Assembly: GCF_040712315.1 (NCBI RefSeq)
Contig: NC_134013.1
Location: 58,796,501 to 58,860,500, forward strand
Origin: Castanea sativa
Lineage: Eukaryota > Streptophyta > Magnoliopsida > Fagales > Fagaceae
Reading direction: 5' to 3'
DNA: 64,000 nt
The notes beneath the pieces were generated by a model, which did not search any database, was not told the origin of the DNA, and was given only the letters and a program-made list of their open reading frames with translations. Position numbers and translations under genes: made by a program. Shown here piece after piece: positions 10,780-20,089 of the stretch. Position 1 is the first letter of the stretch; every line of letters starts with the position of its first letter.

Positions 10780-11549
10780 CGCTTTGTTTGTTTCACTGGA
10801 ATACTTTCTGTAAAGATAGTTTTTCATATTTTCCAGTGTTTGGTAGTACTAAAAAAAAGTAGTCAATGAAAAACTATCTTTGGTCAACGGAAAACCCTAA
10901 TAAAAATAAGGTTTATTTTCTATAGGTTGTTTTCCAATTTTTTTTTTTGGAAAACAATCTCTCTCTCACGCGTTGCATCTTCTATAAATATTATCTTCGT
11001 CTATAGCTGTGGGAAACATAATTTTTTGGCGTCTTTTCTCTCTCATAGTAAGTTTTCTCACTTTTTCTCTCTTCCCTTTGCTTTTTCTCTCCTCACACCC
11101 TCACTGTTACTAACGCTGGTCTCTCCTCTTCCCATAGATCTCTCTCTCTCTCTCTAACTATTTCTCCAGGCAGAAGTTACTTCTTTTTCATACATAAAGT
11201 GCAAAAAAAAGAAGAAGAAAAAGAAGAAGAAAGAATGAATGAGATAAATTTTTTAAACATAGTACCTAAATTGCTCAAAATTGCTTTTACATGGGACAAT
11301 ATTTGCCTTGGACTAATAATATTGTTATATAATGAATGATAATTGTTTAGGAGAATTGCATTTGTTGGTAAATACTTTTTTTGTTGGCAGATACTATGCA
11401 GTGATGATATATTATGCAGTACATTATGTAAATACATAATTTAGAGTAATATTGAAGACTTGTGGTTGATCATAATAAACAATTAGTACACCAACAAAAA
11501 GAGTAGATAATTAAAAGTTATCACTATTTATATTTATTGAAAATATATT
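10780..11549 (+). mobile_element. Left part of an older inverted-repeat element split by the retrotransposon
   Basis: cgctttgtttgtttcactgg at 10780 pairs with the complement of the sequence ending at about 26373 (cgctctgtttgtttcagc). Further inside, gatagtttttcatattttcc and agtgtttggta also have inverted counterparts near 26260-26320. The Tat retrotransposon sits between the halves. This arm includes a pyrimidine-rich stretch (11035-11165). No gene seen. Confidence 0.55.
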
Positions 11550-11934
11550 TGTAAGAGGCAAAATTTTAAACTAATTATAAAATGCCACATTAAAATTTAG
11601 TGGCAAATTCCAAATTAATGTCATTAATTTAATTAAATTAGATAATGACATGTGTCATCCAAATTGACATCACACTGGCATATCAAAATTCGCCACATGT
11701 CATTTGGCTCACAAGATAAAGATAAACTTCCTATTCAAAATTTATGGATAATTATCTTTATTAAAATAAACTAAATAGAGATAATGATTTATCTTTGTTG
11801 ATTATTATCTTTATCAAAATATGATATAGATAAATAGAGATAATTATCTCTAAGAAGAATTTGGGCCAATCAAAAGTCTACTACATACTTTCAAGCATAT
11901 CAACTCAAAGTGAAGCTTATCCTCTAAAATCACT

Positions 11935-11943
11935 ATAAATAGA
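11935..11943 (+). promoter_or_regulatory. TATA box of the LTR promoter
   Basis: TATAAATAG in the LTR, with the same box at 25555-25563 in the 3' LTR. In the second copy (57850s) it has decayed to caataaatag. Confidence 0.75.
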
Positions 11944-12079
11944 GGACATCCCCTCTCATTTTGAGGGAGTTTTCAAGAGGCCCAAGCTCTGGAGAAATTC
12001 TGTCTCAAGAATCTTTGAAGAACTTGAAGAAAATTTGAAGAACTTGAAGAACATTCGAAAGGCTTGAAGAACTTGAAGG

Positions 12080-12120
12080 ACAACAAATCTCTAACAAGCT
12101 TAAAGCCAGAGATTTGTTGT
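12080..12120 (+). other. 13-bp perfect hairpin in the LTR
   Basis: acaacaaatctct (12080-12092) pairs exactly with agagatttgttgt (12108-12120) around a 15-nt loop. It lies downstream of the TATA box, so it would be in the transcribed R/U5 part. The hairpin recurs, duplicated, in the second copy's LTR, where one version is still fully paired apart from small changes. Role unknown. Confidence 0.6.
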
Positions 12121-12322
12121 GAAGACCATTTGATCCATCTTTCAACCAAATTGAAGAAAATTTCGCGTTTGAGTCAAGACCATAAAGAAGATAGAATCAG
12201 AGGAGCATTTTTCAAAACTGAGATTGAACTCATTACTTGATTAATACAAAATATATATTTGTAGAACTCATTTTTTTTCAATTTGTTTGATTTTTCTTCA
12301 ATTGAGAAATTTGTGTTTACAA

Positions 12323-12345
12323 ATTTTTGGCACGCCCAGTGGGAC
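12323..12345 (+). promoter_or_regulatory. Primer-binding-site region
   Basis: tttttggcacgcccagtggg begins 2 nt after the LTR, at the position of a tRNA primer site, and is conserved in the second copy (tttttggcacgcctggtggg at 58490). I do not assign the tRNA. Confidence 0.6.
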
Positions 12346-12398
12346 AATCTCTGCCTCTCATCTCTTCTTCATCAATTTGTCATATCATTTGAAGTCCT

Positions 12399-13874
12399 AT
12401 GGCTTCAAAGAATATTCAAATCAACAACCCTCTTTTTGGAACAAGTGAACTTGATCCTATAATGGATTCAAACTCTTCATCAAGTTTTGACACTTCCTAT
12501 GCTGGACCTATGACAAGGGGAAGAACAAAGGCTCTTGCAGAGGTTTATGCTCAAACAACACCCATATCTCGGCCCTCACTTGTTTCCAATGCTCCTAAAG
12601 CTCAGAAGCCGCGAACGGCTTCGTCTACGCAAAGGGCAAGCAAAGATGTAGCTGGTCTTGTCAAAGAAATGTTGTCTCAGCTAGCTTTGTCTCGAACTTC
12701 GGAATCAATCCAAGAAATTCCAATAGCTGAAGAAGAGAACAAATCACCTGACGGCTCTGAGTTCTCCTTTTCAGAAGATATCCCTACTTCCAAGCTTATG
12801 GATTCTCCTCGCTCTGTTAGTTCATTTGTCATGCCAGTCATGATGACTAACACAACATCTTTGGAGGAACAAGTCTCGACTATAGCTCAGACTTTAGAAG
12901 AATTAATGAAGTCTATGAAAGAAAGGGAAGCATTGAGAGACGCGCAAATAACTCTCCTAATGGATAAGATGGGGAATACATCTGGACCGAATCGCGATGA
13001 TGAAAGCTCTAGGCCAAACCAAACCCATAATGACAAACCCGAGAGTTCAACAAAGGATCTCAATTTCTCTACAGATGGGTCTATCTCTCCTGACCAGCTC
13101 AAGGAGTTAATCAAGGAAGCTATCAAAGATCAAGTTGGGGGCGGAAGTCAAGCATCCATTGCCTATGCTAAACCATACACTCAAAGGATAGATCTCTTGA
13201 GGATGCCTCAAAACTATCAGCCACCGAAGTTCCAACAATTTGAGGGTAAAGGCAATCCAAGGCAACATGTAGCCCATTTTGTGGAAACTTGTAATAATGC
13301 TGGAACTTATGGGGATCTCATGGTCAAGCAATTTGTTCGCTCTTTGAAGGGAAATGCATTTGGTTGGTATACCGATCTAGCACCTGGCTCCATTGATAGT
13401 TGGAATCAAATGGAGCGAGAATTCCTAAACCGTTTCTATAGTACTCGACGTACTGTTAGCATGATAGAACTCACCAATTCAAAGCAATGGAAAGAAGAGC
13501 CTGTCATTGATTACATTCAGCGGTGGAGGAATCTTAGTCTCAACTGCAAGGATCAATTATCAGAGGCGTCTGCAATTGAGATGTGCATTCAAGGAATGAA
13601 TTGGGCTATAAGCTATATTCTTCAAGGAATAAAGCCTAAAACATTTGAAGAATTAGCAACACGTGCTCATGACATGGAGCTTAGTATTGCCTCCAACGGC
13701 CACCAAGGTCCCCCTGTTCAAGAACCCCGTAAGGGGAGGGAAAGACAAGATACTCGCAAAGGGGGCAAATTCCCTCCTAAACTGGAAAATAAGCAGTCTT
13801 TGATTGTAACTACTGCTCCTCTCAAAGTTCCGATTAAGCCCAAGATGAAAGAACAAATGCCTACTTCCACTTAA
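12399..13874 (+). CDS. gag of Tat copy 1, ending at a premature stop
   Basis: 491 codons from ATG (MASKNIQINNPLFG) to a TAA at 13872-13874. The N-terminal third is Ser/Thr-rich and low in structure; a coiled-coil-like segment follows (EEQVSTIAQTLEELMKSMKE). Residues about 320-430 form the retrotransposon gag fold ([39 protein letters not shown]). The same frame stays open after the stop into the knuckle/protease section. The second copy reads CAA where this copy has TAA, so the stop looks like a C-to-T mutation and not a normal gag end. Gag builds the particle that packages element RNA. Confidence 0.85.
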   Translation: MASKNIQINNPLFGTSELDPIMDSNSSSSFDTSYAGPMTRGRTKALAEVYAQTTPISRPSLVSNAPKAQKPRTASSTQRASKDVAGLVKEMLSQLALSRTSESIQEIPIAEEENKSPDGSEFSFSEDIPTSKLMDSPRSVSSFVMPVMMTNTTSLEEQVSTIAQTLEELMKSMKEREALRDAQITLLMDKMGNTSGPNRDDESSRPNQTHNDKPESSTKDLNFSTDGSISPDQLKELIKEAIKDQVGGGSQASIAYAKPYTQRIDLLRMPQNYQPPKFQQFEGKGNPRQHVAHFVETCNNAGTYGDLMVKQFVRSLKGNAFGWYTDLAPGSIDSWNQMEREFLNRFYSTRRTVSMIELTNSKQWKEEPVIDYIQRWRNLSLNCKDQLSEASAIEMCIQGMNWAISYILQGIKPKTFEELATRAHDMELSIASNGHQGPPVQEPRKGRERQDTRKGGKFPPKLENKQSLIVTTAPLKVPIKPKMKEQMPTST

Positions 13875-13907
13875 GATAAAGGAAGAAGAAGACCAACATT
13901 ACAAGAG

Positions 13908-16553
13908 ATGCAAGAAAAACAATATCCATTCCCTGATTCCGATATCTCCAATATGTTGGATCAATTACTTAAGTTGAAGTTGATTGAGCTACCAGAGATG
14001 AAGCGTCCTGAAGAAGCTGACCAAACAAATGACCCTAAGTATTGCAAGTGTCATCACCTCATAGGCCACCCTATAGAACGATGTTTTGTGTTGAAAGTTA
14101 AAATTATGGAGCTAGCCTACCAAGGAAAGATCACATTTGATGATGAAGTTGTGACTTCTAATCTTGCCATGGTGGCCTCAACAACCACTTCTACTTTTCT
14201 TACCCTTCAATTTGGTTCATTTGAGCCCATTGAGGTAAAGGTATCTTTCCCCCCAGTACCAATGCTTGAGATATCTGATGACGACCCTCATAGGGATGAA
14301 CATGCTTATAAAGATGAACCTTCAGTTACCGATGAAGAAGGATGGACCCTTGTGACTCGACGAAAGAATCATAAAGCAAAATACAATGTACATGCAAAGG
14401 AGAGTCCAAAGACACCTTGTGCAGTAAAAAGGCCAACGAAGGTGATGAAGCCTAGAACTGAAGTAGTAGTACCATCTCTTGAAGGTAAATCCATGCAAAG
14501 CCCACAACAACCAGTTACTTTACAAGAATTCATCCCCCGGCATTTTCAAGATTATGTCTTTTCATCTCTCACATGCTATCAAATAAGTGATGAGGAAGAA
14601 TCAGATTGCGAGAAGGAGACAGAACGAGCTATCGTGTACAGGGCATGCTGGTCTTCAATCATTTTCACTGATGATGATCGTTTATTGGGCCCCAAGATTC
14701 ACAATCGCCCTTTGTTTGTAACTGGGTACATTCGAGAACAACGAGTTAATCGTATCCTTATCGATGGAGGGTCTGCAGTCAATATTCTCCCACTCAAAAT
14801 ATTGAAAGAATTAGGAATCTCCTTAGATGAACTACTTCCCAGTAAGTTAATGATTCAAGGCTTTAATCAGGGTGGACAAAGAGCTATTGGGAAGATTAGA
14901 CTTCAAATGCTCATTGGTGAAATGGAATCAAGCGCACTCTTTCACATCATCGATGCCAAGACCACTTATAAGATGCTTATTGGAAGACCATGGTTGCATG
15001 AGTATGGTGTTGTGCCATCTACATATCACCAATGCCTTAAATATTTCCAAGATGGACAAGTCAAGAAGATAGTGGCTGATGACAAGCCTTTTACTGTAGC
15101 TGAGTCACACTTTGCTGATGCAAAATTTTACTTGGAAGATGATAAGGTGGAAGAAACCCAAGTTGTGGCTTCACCATCTAGCAAAGAAGAAAAGCCCCAC
15201 CCCAAAGCTTCAAGGATTAATTCTCCAAGTGAGGAGAAGGAAACCAAGCAAACCGAGACTTTTATAGAAGATATGAAGCATCATACTCCAGAAGTAACTA
15301 GAGTAGCCCCTGTGCTACACTATGTTCCAGTCGCCAAAAGAAAAGAAGGCCAATCCCCATTTTCAGGAGATGAGGAGTCAATATCAAAGGATTTGCAAGG
15401 ATTAAACCTGCCGATTACTAAAATCATAAAACCAAAATCCTCAAGTCAACCATTGAAAGGGTTTACAAGACCATCCCAAGGGCCGATTGTTGAGCATGGG
15501 ACTTTGCCCACTAAAAGAACAGAAGAGGGTTTTGACCCTAACGCGTATAGACTCATGGCTAAGGCTGGTTATAACCATGAGAAGCCAACTGGTTTGGGTA
15601 AGCTCATCCCTGAAGCCTCTGGAAAAGGACAAAAGACATCGAAAGCCCAAGGTGTTGGGGCAACAAGTTCTAAGGCCGGAATTGGATATACTCCACCAAC
15701 CCCCATCCATATCCCTATTCGAAAAGTTAGTGTTTTGGTGATTTCGGCAGATGATAAAGAAGAAGAACAATTTTCAAAGCCATCAAAGAAACCATCTGTT
15801 TTTGATCGCATTGGCCAACCCATTCCCCCTATCTCAGTCTTCGACAGGTTGGGGACACAAGAAGATGATAACTTTGTTAACGGCACTCGAGGCTCTGTTC
15901 TTATAAGACTCAGTCGTTCAACTTCTTCCCAAAATGGCATTCGAAGTTCCGCTCTTACAAGACTTAGTTATGCTACTTCTTCTCAACTTTCAAAGGATGA
16001 GAAGTTAAGACAAAAGCAAAATAAGATGTCAAATTTCCTTCACAGAGATGTTGACGAGACACTCCTTATGGATCAAGATTCAAATGAGGTTCGCAGCTCC
16101 ATTCCATCTCGCATGAAGCGTAGAAGTATTTGGGAAGTAAATACTGGAGAAACCTTGACTGCAAAAAAACGTACAATGATGTCCACAAAACAAAAGGTGG
16201 AAGACGAGGTTGCCGTTTCAGTAAATCATATAACAATCACTGAAGTCACAAAGGTGGAGTCCCCTATTGAAGACGATGCTGAAGATGCTCCACCCACATT
16301 CAAAGAAGGCGTGCAGGCTACAGTTGATGAATTGAAGGAAGTTAACATTGGCGCTACTGAAGACCATAGGCCAGTCTTTTTAAATGCAAATTTGTCCCTA
16401 GAGGAAGAAGATGCTTATGTTGAACTCCTCAAAGAATATAGGGATGTTTTTGCTTGGACATACAAAGAAATGCCGTGCCTAGATCCAAAGGTCGCCGTTC
16501 ACCATTTAGCAAGTAAGGCATGGGGTGCGACCAACGAAGCAAGCACAACGTAG
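13908..16553 (+). CDS. gag C-terminus and aspartic protease of Tat copy 1
   Basis: Continuation of the gag frame after the stop at 13872; the first ATG is at 13908. A zinc-knuckle-like motif (YCKCHHLIGHPIERCF) is followed by an acidic linker and the retropepsin domain, with the active site in RILIDGGSAVNILPL (Asp at 14763-14765; DGG replaces DTG/DSG, as is common in Tat elements). Downstream, FDPNAYRLMAKAGYNHEKP then TGLGKLIPE resembles a G-patch. From about 16516 the frame slips by one inserted base: the true product should continue into RPTKQAQRRFRPEL in the next frame, so the last ~12 residues of this frame are spurious. Confidence 0.85.
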   Translation: MQEKQYPFPDSDISNMLDQLLKLKLIELPEMKRPEEADQTNDPKYCKCHHLIGHPIERCFVLKVKIMELAYQGKITFDDEVVTSNLAMVASTTTSTFLTLQFGSFEPIEVKVSFPPVPMLEISDDDPHRDEHAYKDEPSVTDEEGWTLVTRRKNHKAKYNVHAKESPKTPCAVKRPTKVMKPRTEVVVPSLEGKSMQSPQQPVTLQEFIPRHFQDYVFSSLTCYQISDEEESDCEKETERAIVYRACWSSIIFTDDDRLLGPKIHNRPLFVTGYIREQRVNRILIDGGSAVNILPLKILKELGISLDELLPSKLMIQGFNQGGQRAIGKIRLQMLIGEMESSALFHIIDAKTTYKMLIGRPWLHEYGVVPSTYHQCLKYFQDGQVKKIVADDKPFTVAESHFADAKFYLEDDKVEETQVVASPSSKEEKPHPKASRINSPSEEKETKQTETFIEDMKHHTPEVTRVAPVLHYVPVAKRKEGQSPFSGDEESISKDLQGLNLPITKIIKPKSSSQPLKGFTRPSQGPIVEHGTLPTKRTEEGFDPNAYRLMAKAGYNHEKPTGLGKLIPEASGKGQKTSKAQGVGATSSKAGIGYTPPTPIHIPIRKVSVLVISADDKEEEQFSKPSKKPSVFDRIGQPIPPISVFDRLGTQEDDNFVNGTRGSVLIRLSRSTSSQNGIRSSALTRLSYATSSQLSKDEKLRQKQNKMSNFLHRDVDETLLMDQDSNEVRSSIPSRMKRRSIWEVNTGETLTAKKRTMMSTKQKVEDEVAVSVNHITITEVTKVESPIEDDAEDAPPTFKEGVQATVDELKEVNIGATEDHRPVFLNANLSLEEEDAYVELLKEYRDVFAWTYKEMPCLDPKVAVHHLASKAWGATNEASTT

Positions 16554-18720
16554 GTTCCGGCCCGAGTTAATCTCCCGCATTGAAGGAGAGGTCAACAAGC
16601 TTATTGAAGCTGGCTTTATTCGTGAAGTCAAGTATCCCACATGGGTATCAAACATTGTCCCTGTAAGAAAGAAGAATGGGCAAATTCGTGTTTGTGTCGA
16701 CTTTCGTGACCTTAATAGGGCATGTCCAAAAGACGAATTTCCTCTTCCTTTAACAGAAATTATGGTTGATGCTACAGTAGGCCATGAAGCTCTTTCATTT
16801 ATGGATGGGTTCTCTGGTTACAATCAAATTCGCATGGCTCCAAAAGATGAAGAGCTCACTGCTTTTCGTACTCCAAAAGGAATATACTGCTATAAAGTTA
16901 TGCCTTTCGGATTAAAGAATGCAGGCGCCACTTATCAAAGGGCGATGCAAAGAATATTTGATGACCTACTTCACATGAATGTAGAGTGCTATGTTGATGA
17001 TCTGGTTGTGAAGTCAAAAAAAAGAATGGAGCATCTGCAAGACCTTCGTCAAGTCTTTGAACGACTTCGTAGGTACCAACTTAAAATGAACCCCATGAAG
17101 TGTGCATTTGGAGTTACATCAGGAAAATTCCTAGGATTCATAGTTCGACACCGAGGAATTGAAATTGATAGATCGAAGATTGATGCTATTCAAAAGATGC
17201 CAGAACCTCGAAACATTCACGAGCTCAAAAGTCTTCAAGGAAAGCTTGCTTACATCAGAAGGTTTATATCTAACTTGGCAGGACGCTGTCAACCTTTCAG
17301 TCGCCTTATGAAGAAAGATGTCCCATTCAAGTGGGATCAAGCATGTAAAAATGCTTTTGAGAGCATCAAAACATACTTGCTAAATCCCCCTGTTCTACGA
17401 GCACCCATACAGGGGTGGCCACTTATTCTTTACATAGCAGCACAAGAACGATCATTAGGAGTGCTTCTGGCTCAAGAAAATGAAGAAGGAAAGGAGAACG
17501 CTCTCTATTACTTGAGTAGAACCTTGCATGGTGCTGAATTCAATTATTCACCAATTGAAAAGACATGTTTAGCTTTGATGTTTGCTATTCAAAAGCTAAG
17601 ACATTACTTGCATGCCCATTCAATACGGCTCATCTCACGGGCAGATCCCATTAAATACATTATGACTAAGCCAGTTCTTTTGGGAAGGCTAGCAAAATGG
17701 GCTCTCTTACTCCAAGAGTTCGAGATAATATATGTCCAACAAAAAGAAGAGAAAGGACAAGCTTTGGCCGATTTCCTTGCTGACCATCCTATTCCTGATG
17801 ATTGGGAGATGTCTGATGACCTTCCTGATGAAGAAGTAATGCTCGTTGAAATTTCACAGCCTTGGAGGATGTTCTTTGATGGAGCTGCTCAACGTTGTGG
17901 TGCCGGTGCTGGAGTAGTGTTTGTAACTCCAGAAGGGGATATACTCCCATATGCATTTACTCTTACAGAATGTTGTTCAAACAATGTTGCTGAATATCAA
18001 GCACTAATCCTAGGTCTTGAAATGGCAATGGATGCAAAAACAACTCGTTTGGAAGTCTTTGGTGATTCAAAGTTAATCATAAATCAAGTGCTTCTACACT
18101 ATGACGTGAAAAAGCCAGAATTGATTCCATATTGCAAATATGCCAAGAGGCTTTTGGGATGGTTTGATCACGTTAGTATTACACATGTCCCAAGAAATGA
18201 GAATAAACAAGCTGATGCCTTGGCAAAATTAGCAACGGCTCTTACCTTACAAGATCCCGAAATAAAGATTCCAATATGCCAAACATGGGTAATACCTCCA
18301 AACTTTGATGAGGATGAGATAGAAGAAGAAGTAAACGCAATTTCAGTTTTTGACATAGAAAGAGAAGATTGGCGGCAACCTATCATTGATTATATAGAAC
18401 ATGGAAAATTGCCCAATGACCCTCGACATAGAACTGAAATTCGGCGACAAGCTCCACGTTTTGTTTATTACAAGAATACTTTATATCGCCGTTCTTTTGA
18501 TGGTCTTCTCCTTCGTTGCTTGGATGATGAGGAAGCTGCCAAGGCACTTGAAGAAACTCATTCAGGGATTTGTGGTGCTCACCAGTCAGGTCCTAAACTT
18601 CATTTTCAAATTAAGCGGATGGGTTATTACCGGCCCACTATGGTCAAGGATTGTATGGAATATGCAAAAAGATGCTCGGCATGTCAATTCCATGCAAACT
18701 TCATTCATCAACCTCCGTAA
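16525..18720 (+). CDS. Reverse transcriptase, RNase H, archaeal-type RNase H and integrase zinc finger (Tat copy 1)
   Basis: 731 codons, frame +1 relative to gag-PR owing to a single-base slip near 16516. RT: VRKKNGQIRVCVDFRDLN, FMDGFSGYNQI, MPFGLKNAGATYQR and the catalytic YVDD at residues 156-159. The first RNase H-like (connection) domain follows (LYYLSRTLHGAEFNYSPIEK). The second RNase H has all four acidic residues: D452 (FFDGAA), E490 (NVAEYQAL), D514 (FGDSKLI) and D564 (KQADALA). The C-terminus has the integrase HHCC finger (HSGICGAHQ to CSACQ). It ends in TAA at 18718-18720, where the family sequence expects a sense codon. Two RNase H domains place it in the Tat lineage. Confidence 0.92.
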   Translation: MRPTKQAQRRFRPELISRIEGEVNKLIEAGFIREVKYPTWVSNIVPVRKKNGQIRVCVDFRDLNRACPKDEFPLPLTEIMVDATVGHEALSFMDGFSGYNQIRMAPKDEELTAFRTPKGIYCYKVMPFGLKNAGATYQRAMQRIFDDLLHMNVECYVDDLVVKSKKRMEHLQDLRQVFERLRRYQLKMNPMKCAFGVTSGKFLGFIVRHRGIEIDRSKIDAIQKMPEPRNIHELKSLQGKLAYIRRFISNLAGRCQPFSRLMKKDVPFKWDQACKNAFESIKTYLLNPPVLRAPIQGWPLILYIAAQERSLGVLLAQENEEGKENALYYLSRTLHGAEFNYSPIEKTCLALMFAIQKLRHYLHAHSIRLISRADPIKYIMTKPVLLGRLAKWALLLQEFEIIYVQQKEEKGQALADFLADHPIPDDWEMSDDLPDEEVMLVEISQPWRMFFDGAAQRCGAGAGVVFVTPEGDILPYAFTLTECCSNNVAEYQALILGLEMAMDAKTTRLEVFGDSKLIINQVLLHYDVKKPELIPYCKYAKRLLGWFDHVSITHVPRNENKQADALAKLATALTLQDPEIKIPICQTWVIPPNFDEDEIEEEVNAISVFDIEREDWRQPIIDYIEHGKLPNDPRHRTEIRRQAPRFVYYKNTLYRRSFDGLLLRCLDDEEAAKALEETHSGICGAHQSGPKLHFQIKRMGYYRPTMVKDCMEYAKRCSACQFHANFIHQPP

Positions 18721-19616
18721 CCCCTACATCCTACCGTAGCTTCATGGCCATTTGATGCTTGGGGATTAGATGTGGTTGGGCCATTGACGCCAAAATCTTC
18801 GATGGACATTCATATATCCTAGCCGCGACAGATTATTTCTCAAAGTGGGCTGAGGCTACTGTATTTCGTGAAGTGAAGAAGGAAACTGTCGTGAACTTCA
18901 TCAAAAGAAATATCATCTTTAGGTATGGTGTACCCCGTTACATCATCACTGATAATGGGAAGGAATTCTACAACAAGTTGATGGACAAACTTTGCAATGA
19001 CTTTGGTTTTAAGCAGCATAATTCCTCCATGTATAATGCTCCAGCCAATGGTCTTGCAGAAGCCTTTAACAAGACTCTATGCAATTTGCTCAAGAAAGTT
19101 GTAGGGAAGTCAAAAAGAGATTGGCATGAAAGAGTTGAGGAAGCCTTATGGGCGTATCGTACAACATATCGAACACCTACCCAAGCCACGCCCTATTCTC
19201 TTGTTTATGGGGTAGAAGCTATTCTACCACTTGAACGCCAAATTCCTTCATTAAGGATTGCCATTCAAGAAGGTCTTTCTAATGAAGACAATGTTCGTCT
19301 ACGACTTGAAGAATTAGAAGCATTGGATGAAAAAAGATTGGAGGCACAACAACGCCTTGAGTGTTATCAAGCTCGCATTTCTAGGACTTTCAACAAAAAA
19401 GTTCGTCCTCGATCTTTTCAAGTTGGAGATTTGGTTCTTGCTGTACGAAGACCCATCATTATCACCCATCGCACTAAGAACAAGTTTGTTTCAAAATGGG
19501 ATGGACCGTATGTTGTTCAAGAAGCCTATACAAATGGAGCATACAAGTTGGTTGCTGAAGATGGTTTAAGAATTGGTCCTATCAACGGCAAATTCTTGAA
19601 ACGTTATTATGCCTAA
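18721..19616 (+). pseudogene. Integrase core and C-terminus (Tat copy 1), frame-broken
   Basis: After the stop at 18718 the same frame continues (PLHPTVASWPFDAWGLDVVG). It then loses one base near 18797 and returns to the gag frame (GHSYILAATDYFSKWAEA). The DD35E triad is intact: Asp at 18831 (ATDYF), Asp at 18951 (ITDNGKEF) and Glu at 19059 (GLAEAFNK), with 35 residues between the last two. A C-terminal DNA-binding segment (FQVGDLVLAVRR, KWDGPYVVQE) ends with NGKFLKRYYA-stop at 19614. Catalysis would be possible only if the stop and the slip were absent. Confidence 0.9.
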
Positions 19617-19740
19617 AGATTGAAGCACTCCTTGGTAGGAGCCTAAACTGCCTACCTCAACACTCAAAGGGTACATGATGTTTTTCCATTACTCTTGAAG
19701 GTGTTCACCTAAAATAAAATATAAAAAAAAAAAAAAACCT

Positions 19741-19925
19741 CCTTGAACTACGTAATGACTTGATCCCCCTCAAGGGGTACGTAGGCAACTTGGTATTCTA
19801 TGCTAAGTTCAGTCACATGTCCAAAAAAAAAACCCTCCTTGAACTACGTAATGACTTGATCCCCCTCAAGGGGTACGTAGGCAACTTGGTATTCTATGCT
19901 AAGTTCAGTCACATGTCAAAAGAAA
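19741..19925 (+). repeat. 96-bp tandem repeat downstream of integrase
   Basis: Two copies starting at 19741 and 19837 of a unit reading ccttgaactacgtaatgact through tcagtcacatgtcc plus an A-run. The same unit occurs three times in the second copy (about 62542-62640, 63161-63240 and 63262-63315), so it is a family feature. Confidence 0.9.
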
Positions 19926-20089
19926 AAAAAAAATCTTTTAACAATCATTGAAGCAAGAGCTAGAGAAATAAACAATCCATTAAAAAAATTGACATGATGG
20001 AATTCCTTTATTGTTCACAAAAAAAAAAAAAAAAAAAAGAAGGAAAAAAAGAAAAGAAGAAGATGGTTATAATGATTATCTATTACATG

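Larger units (their letters stand above)
11550..12321 (+). repeat. 5' LTR, Tat copy 1
   Basis: Begins tgtaagaggcaaaattttaa and ends tttgtgtttaca. Contains a TATA box (11935), an array of gaagaacttgaag words (12015-12080) and a 13-bp hairpin (12080-12120). I found no difference from the 3' LTR when comparing the two line by line. Confidence 0.95.
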
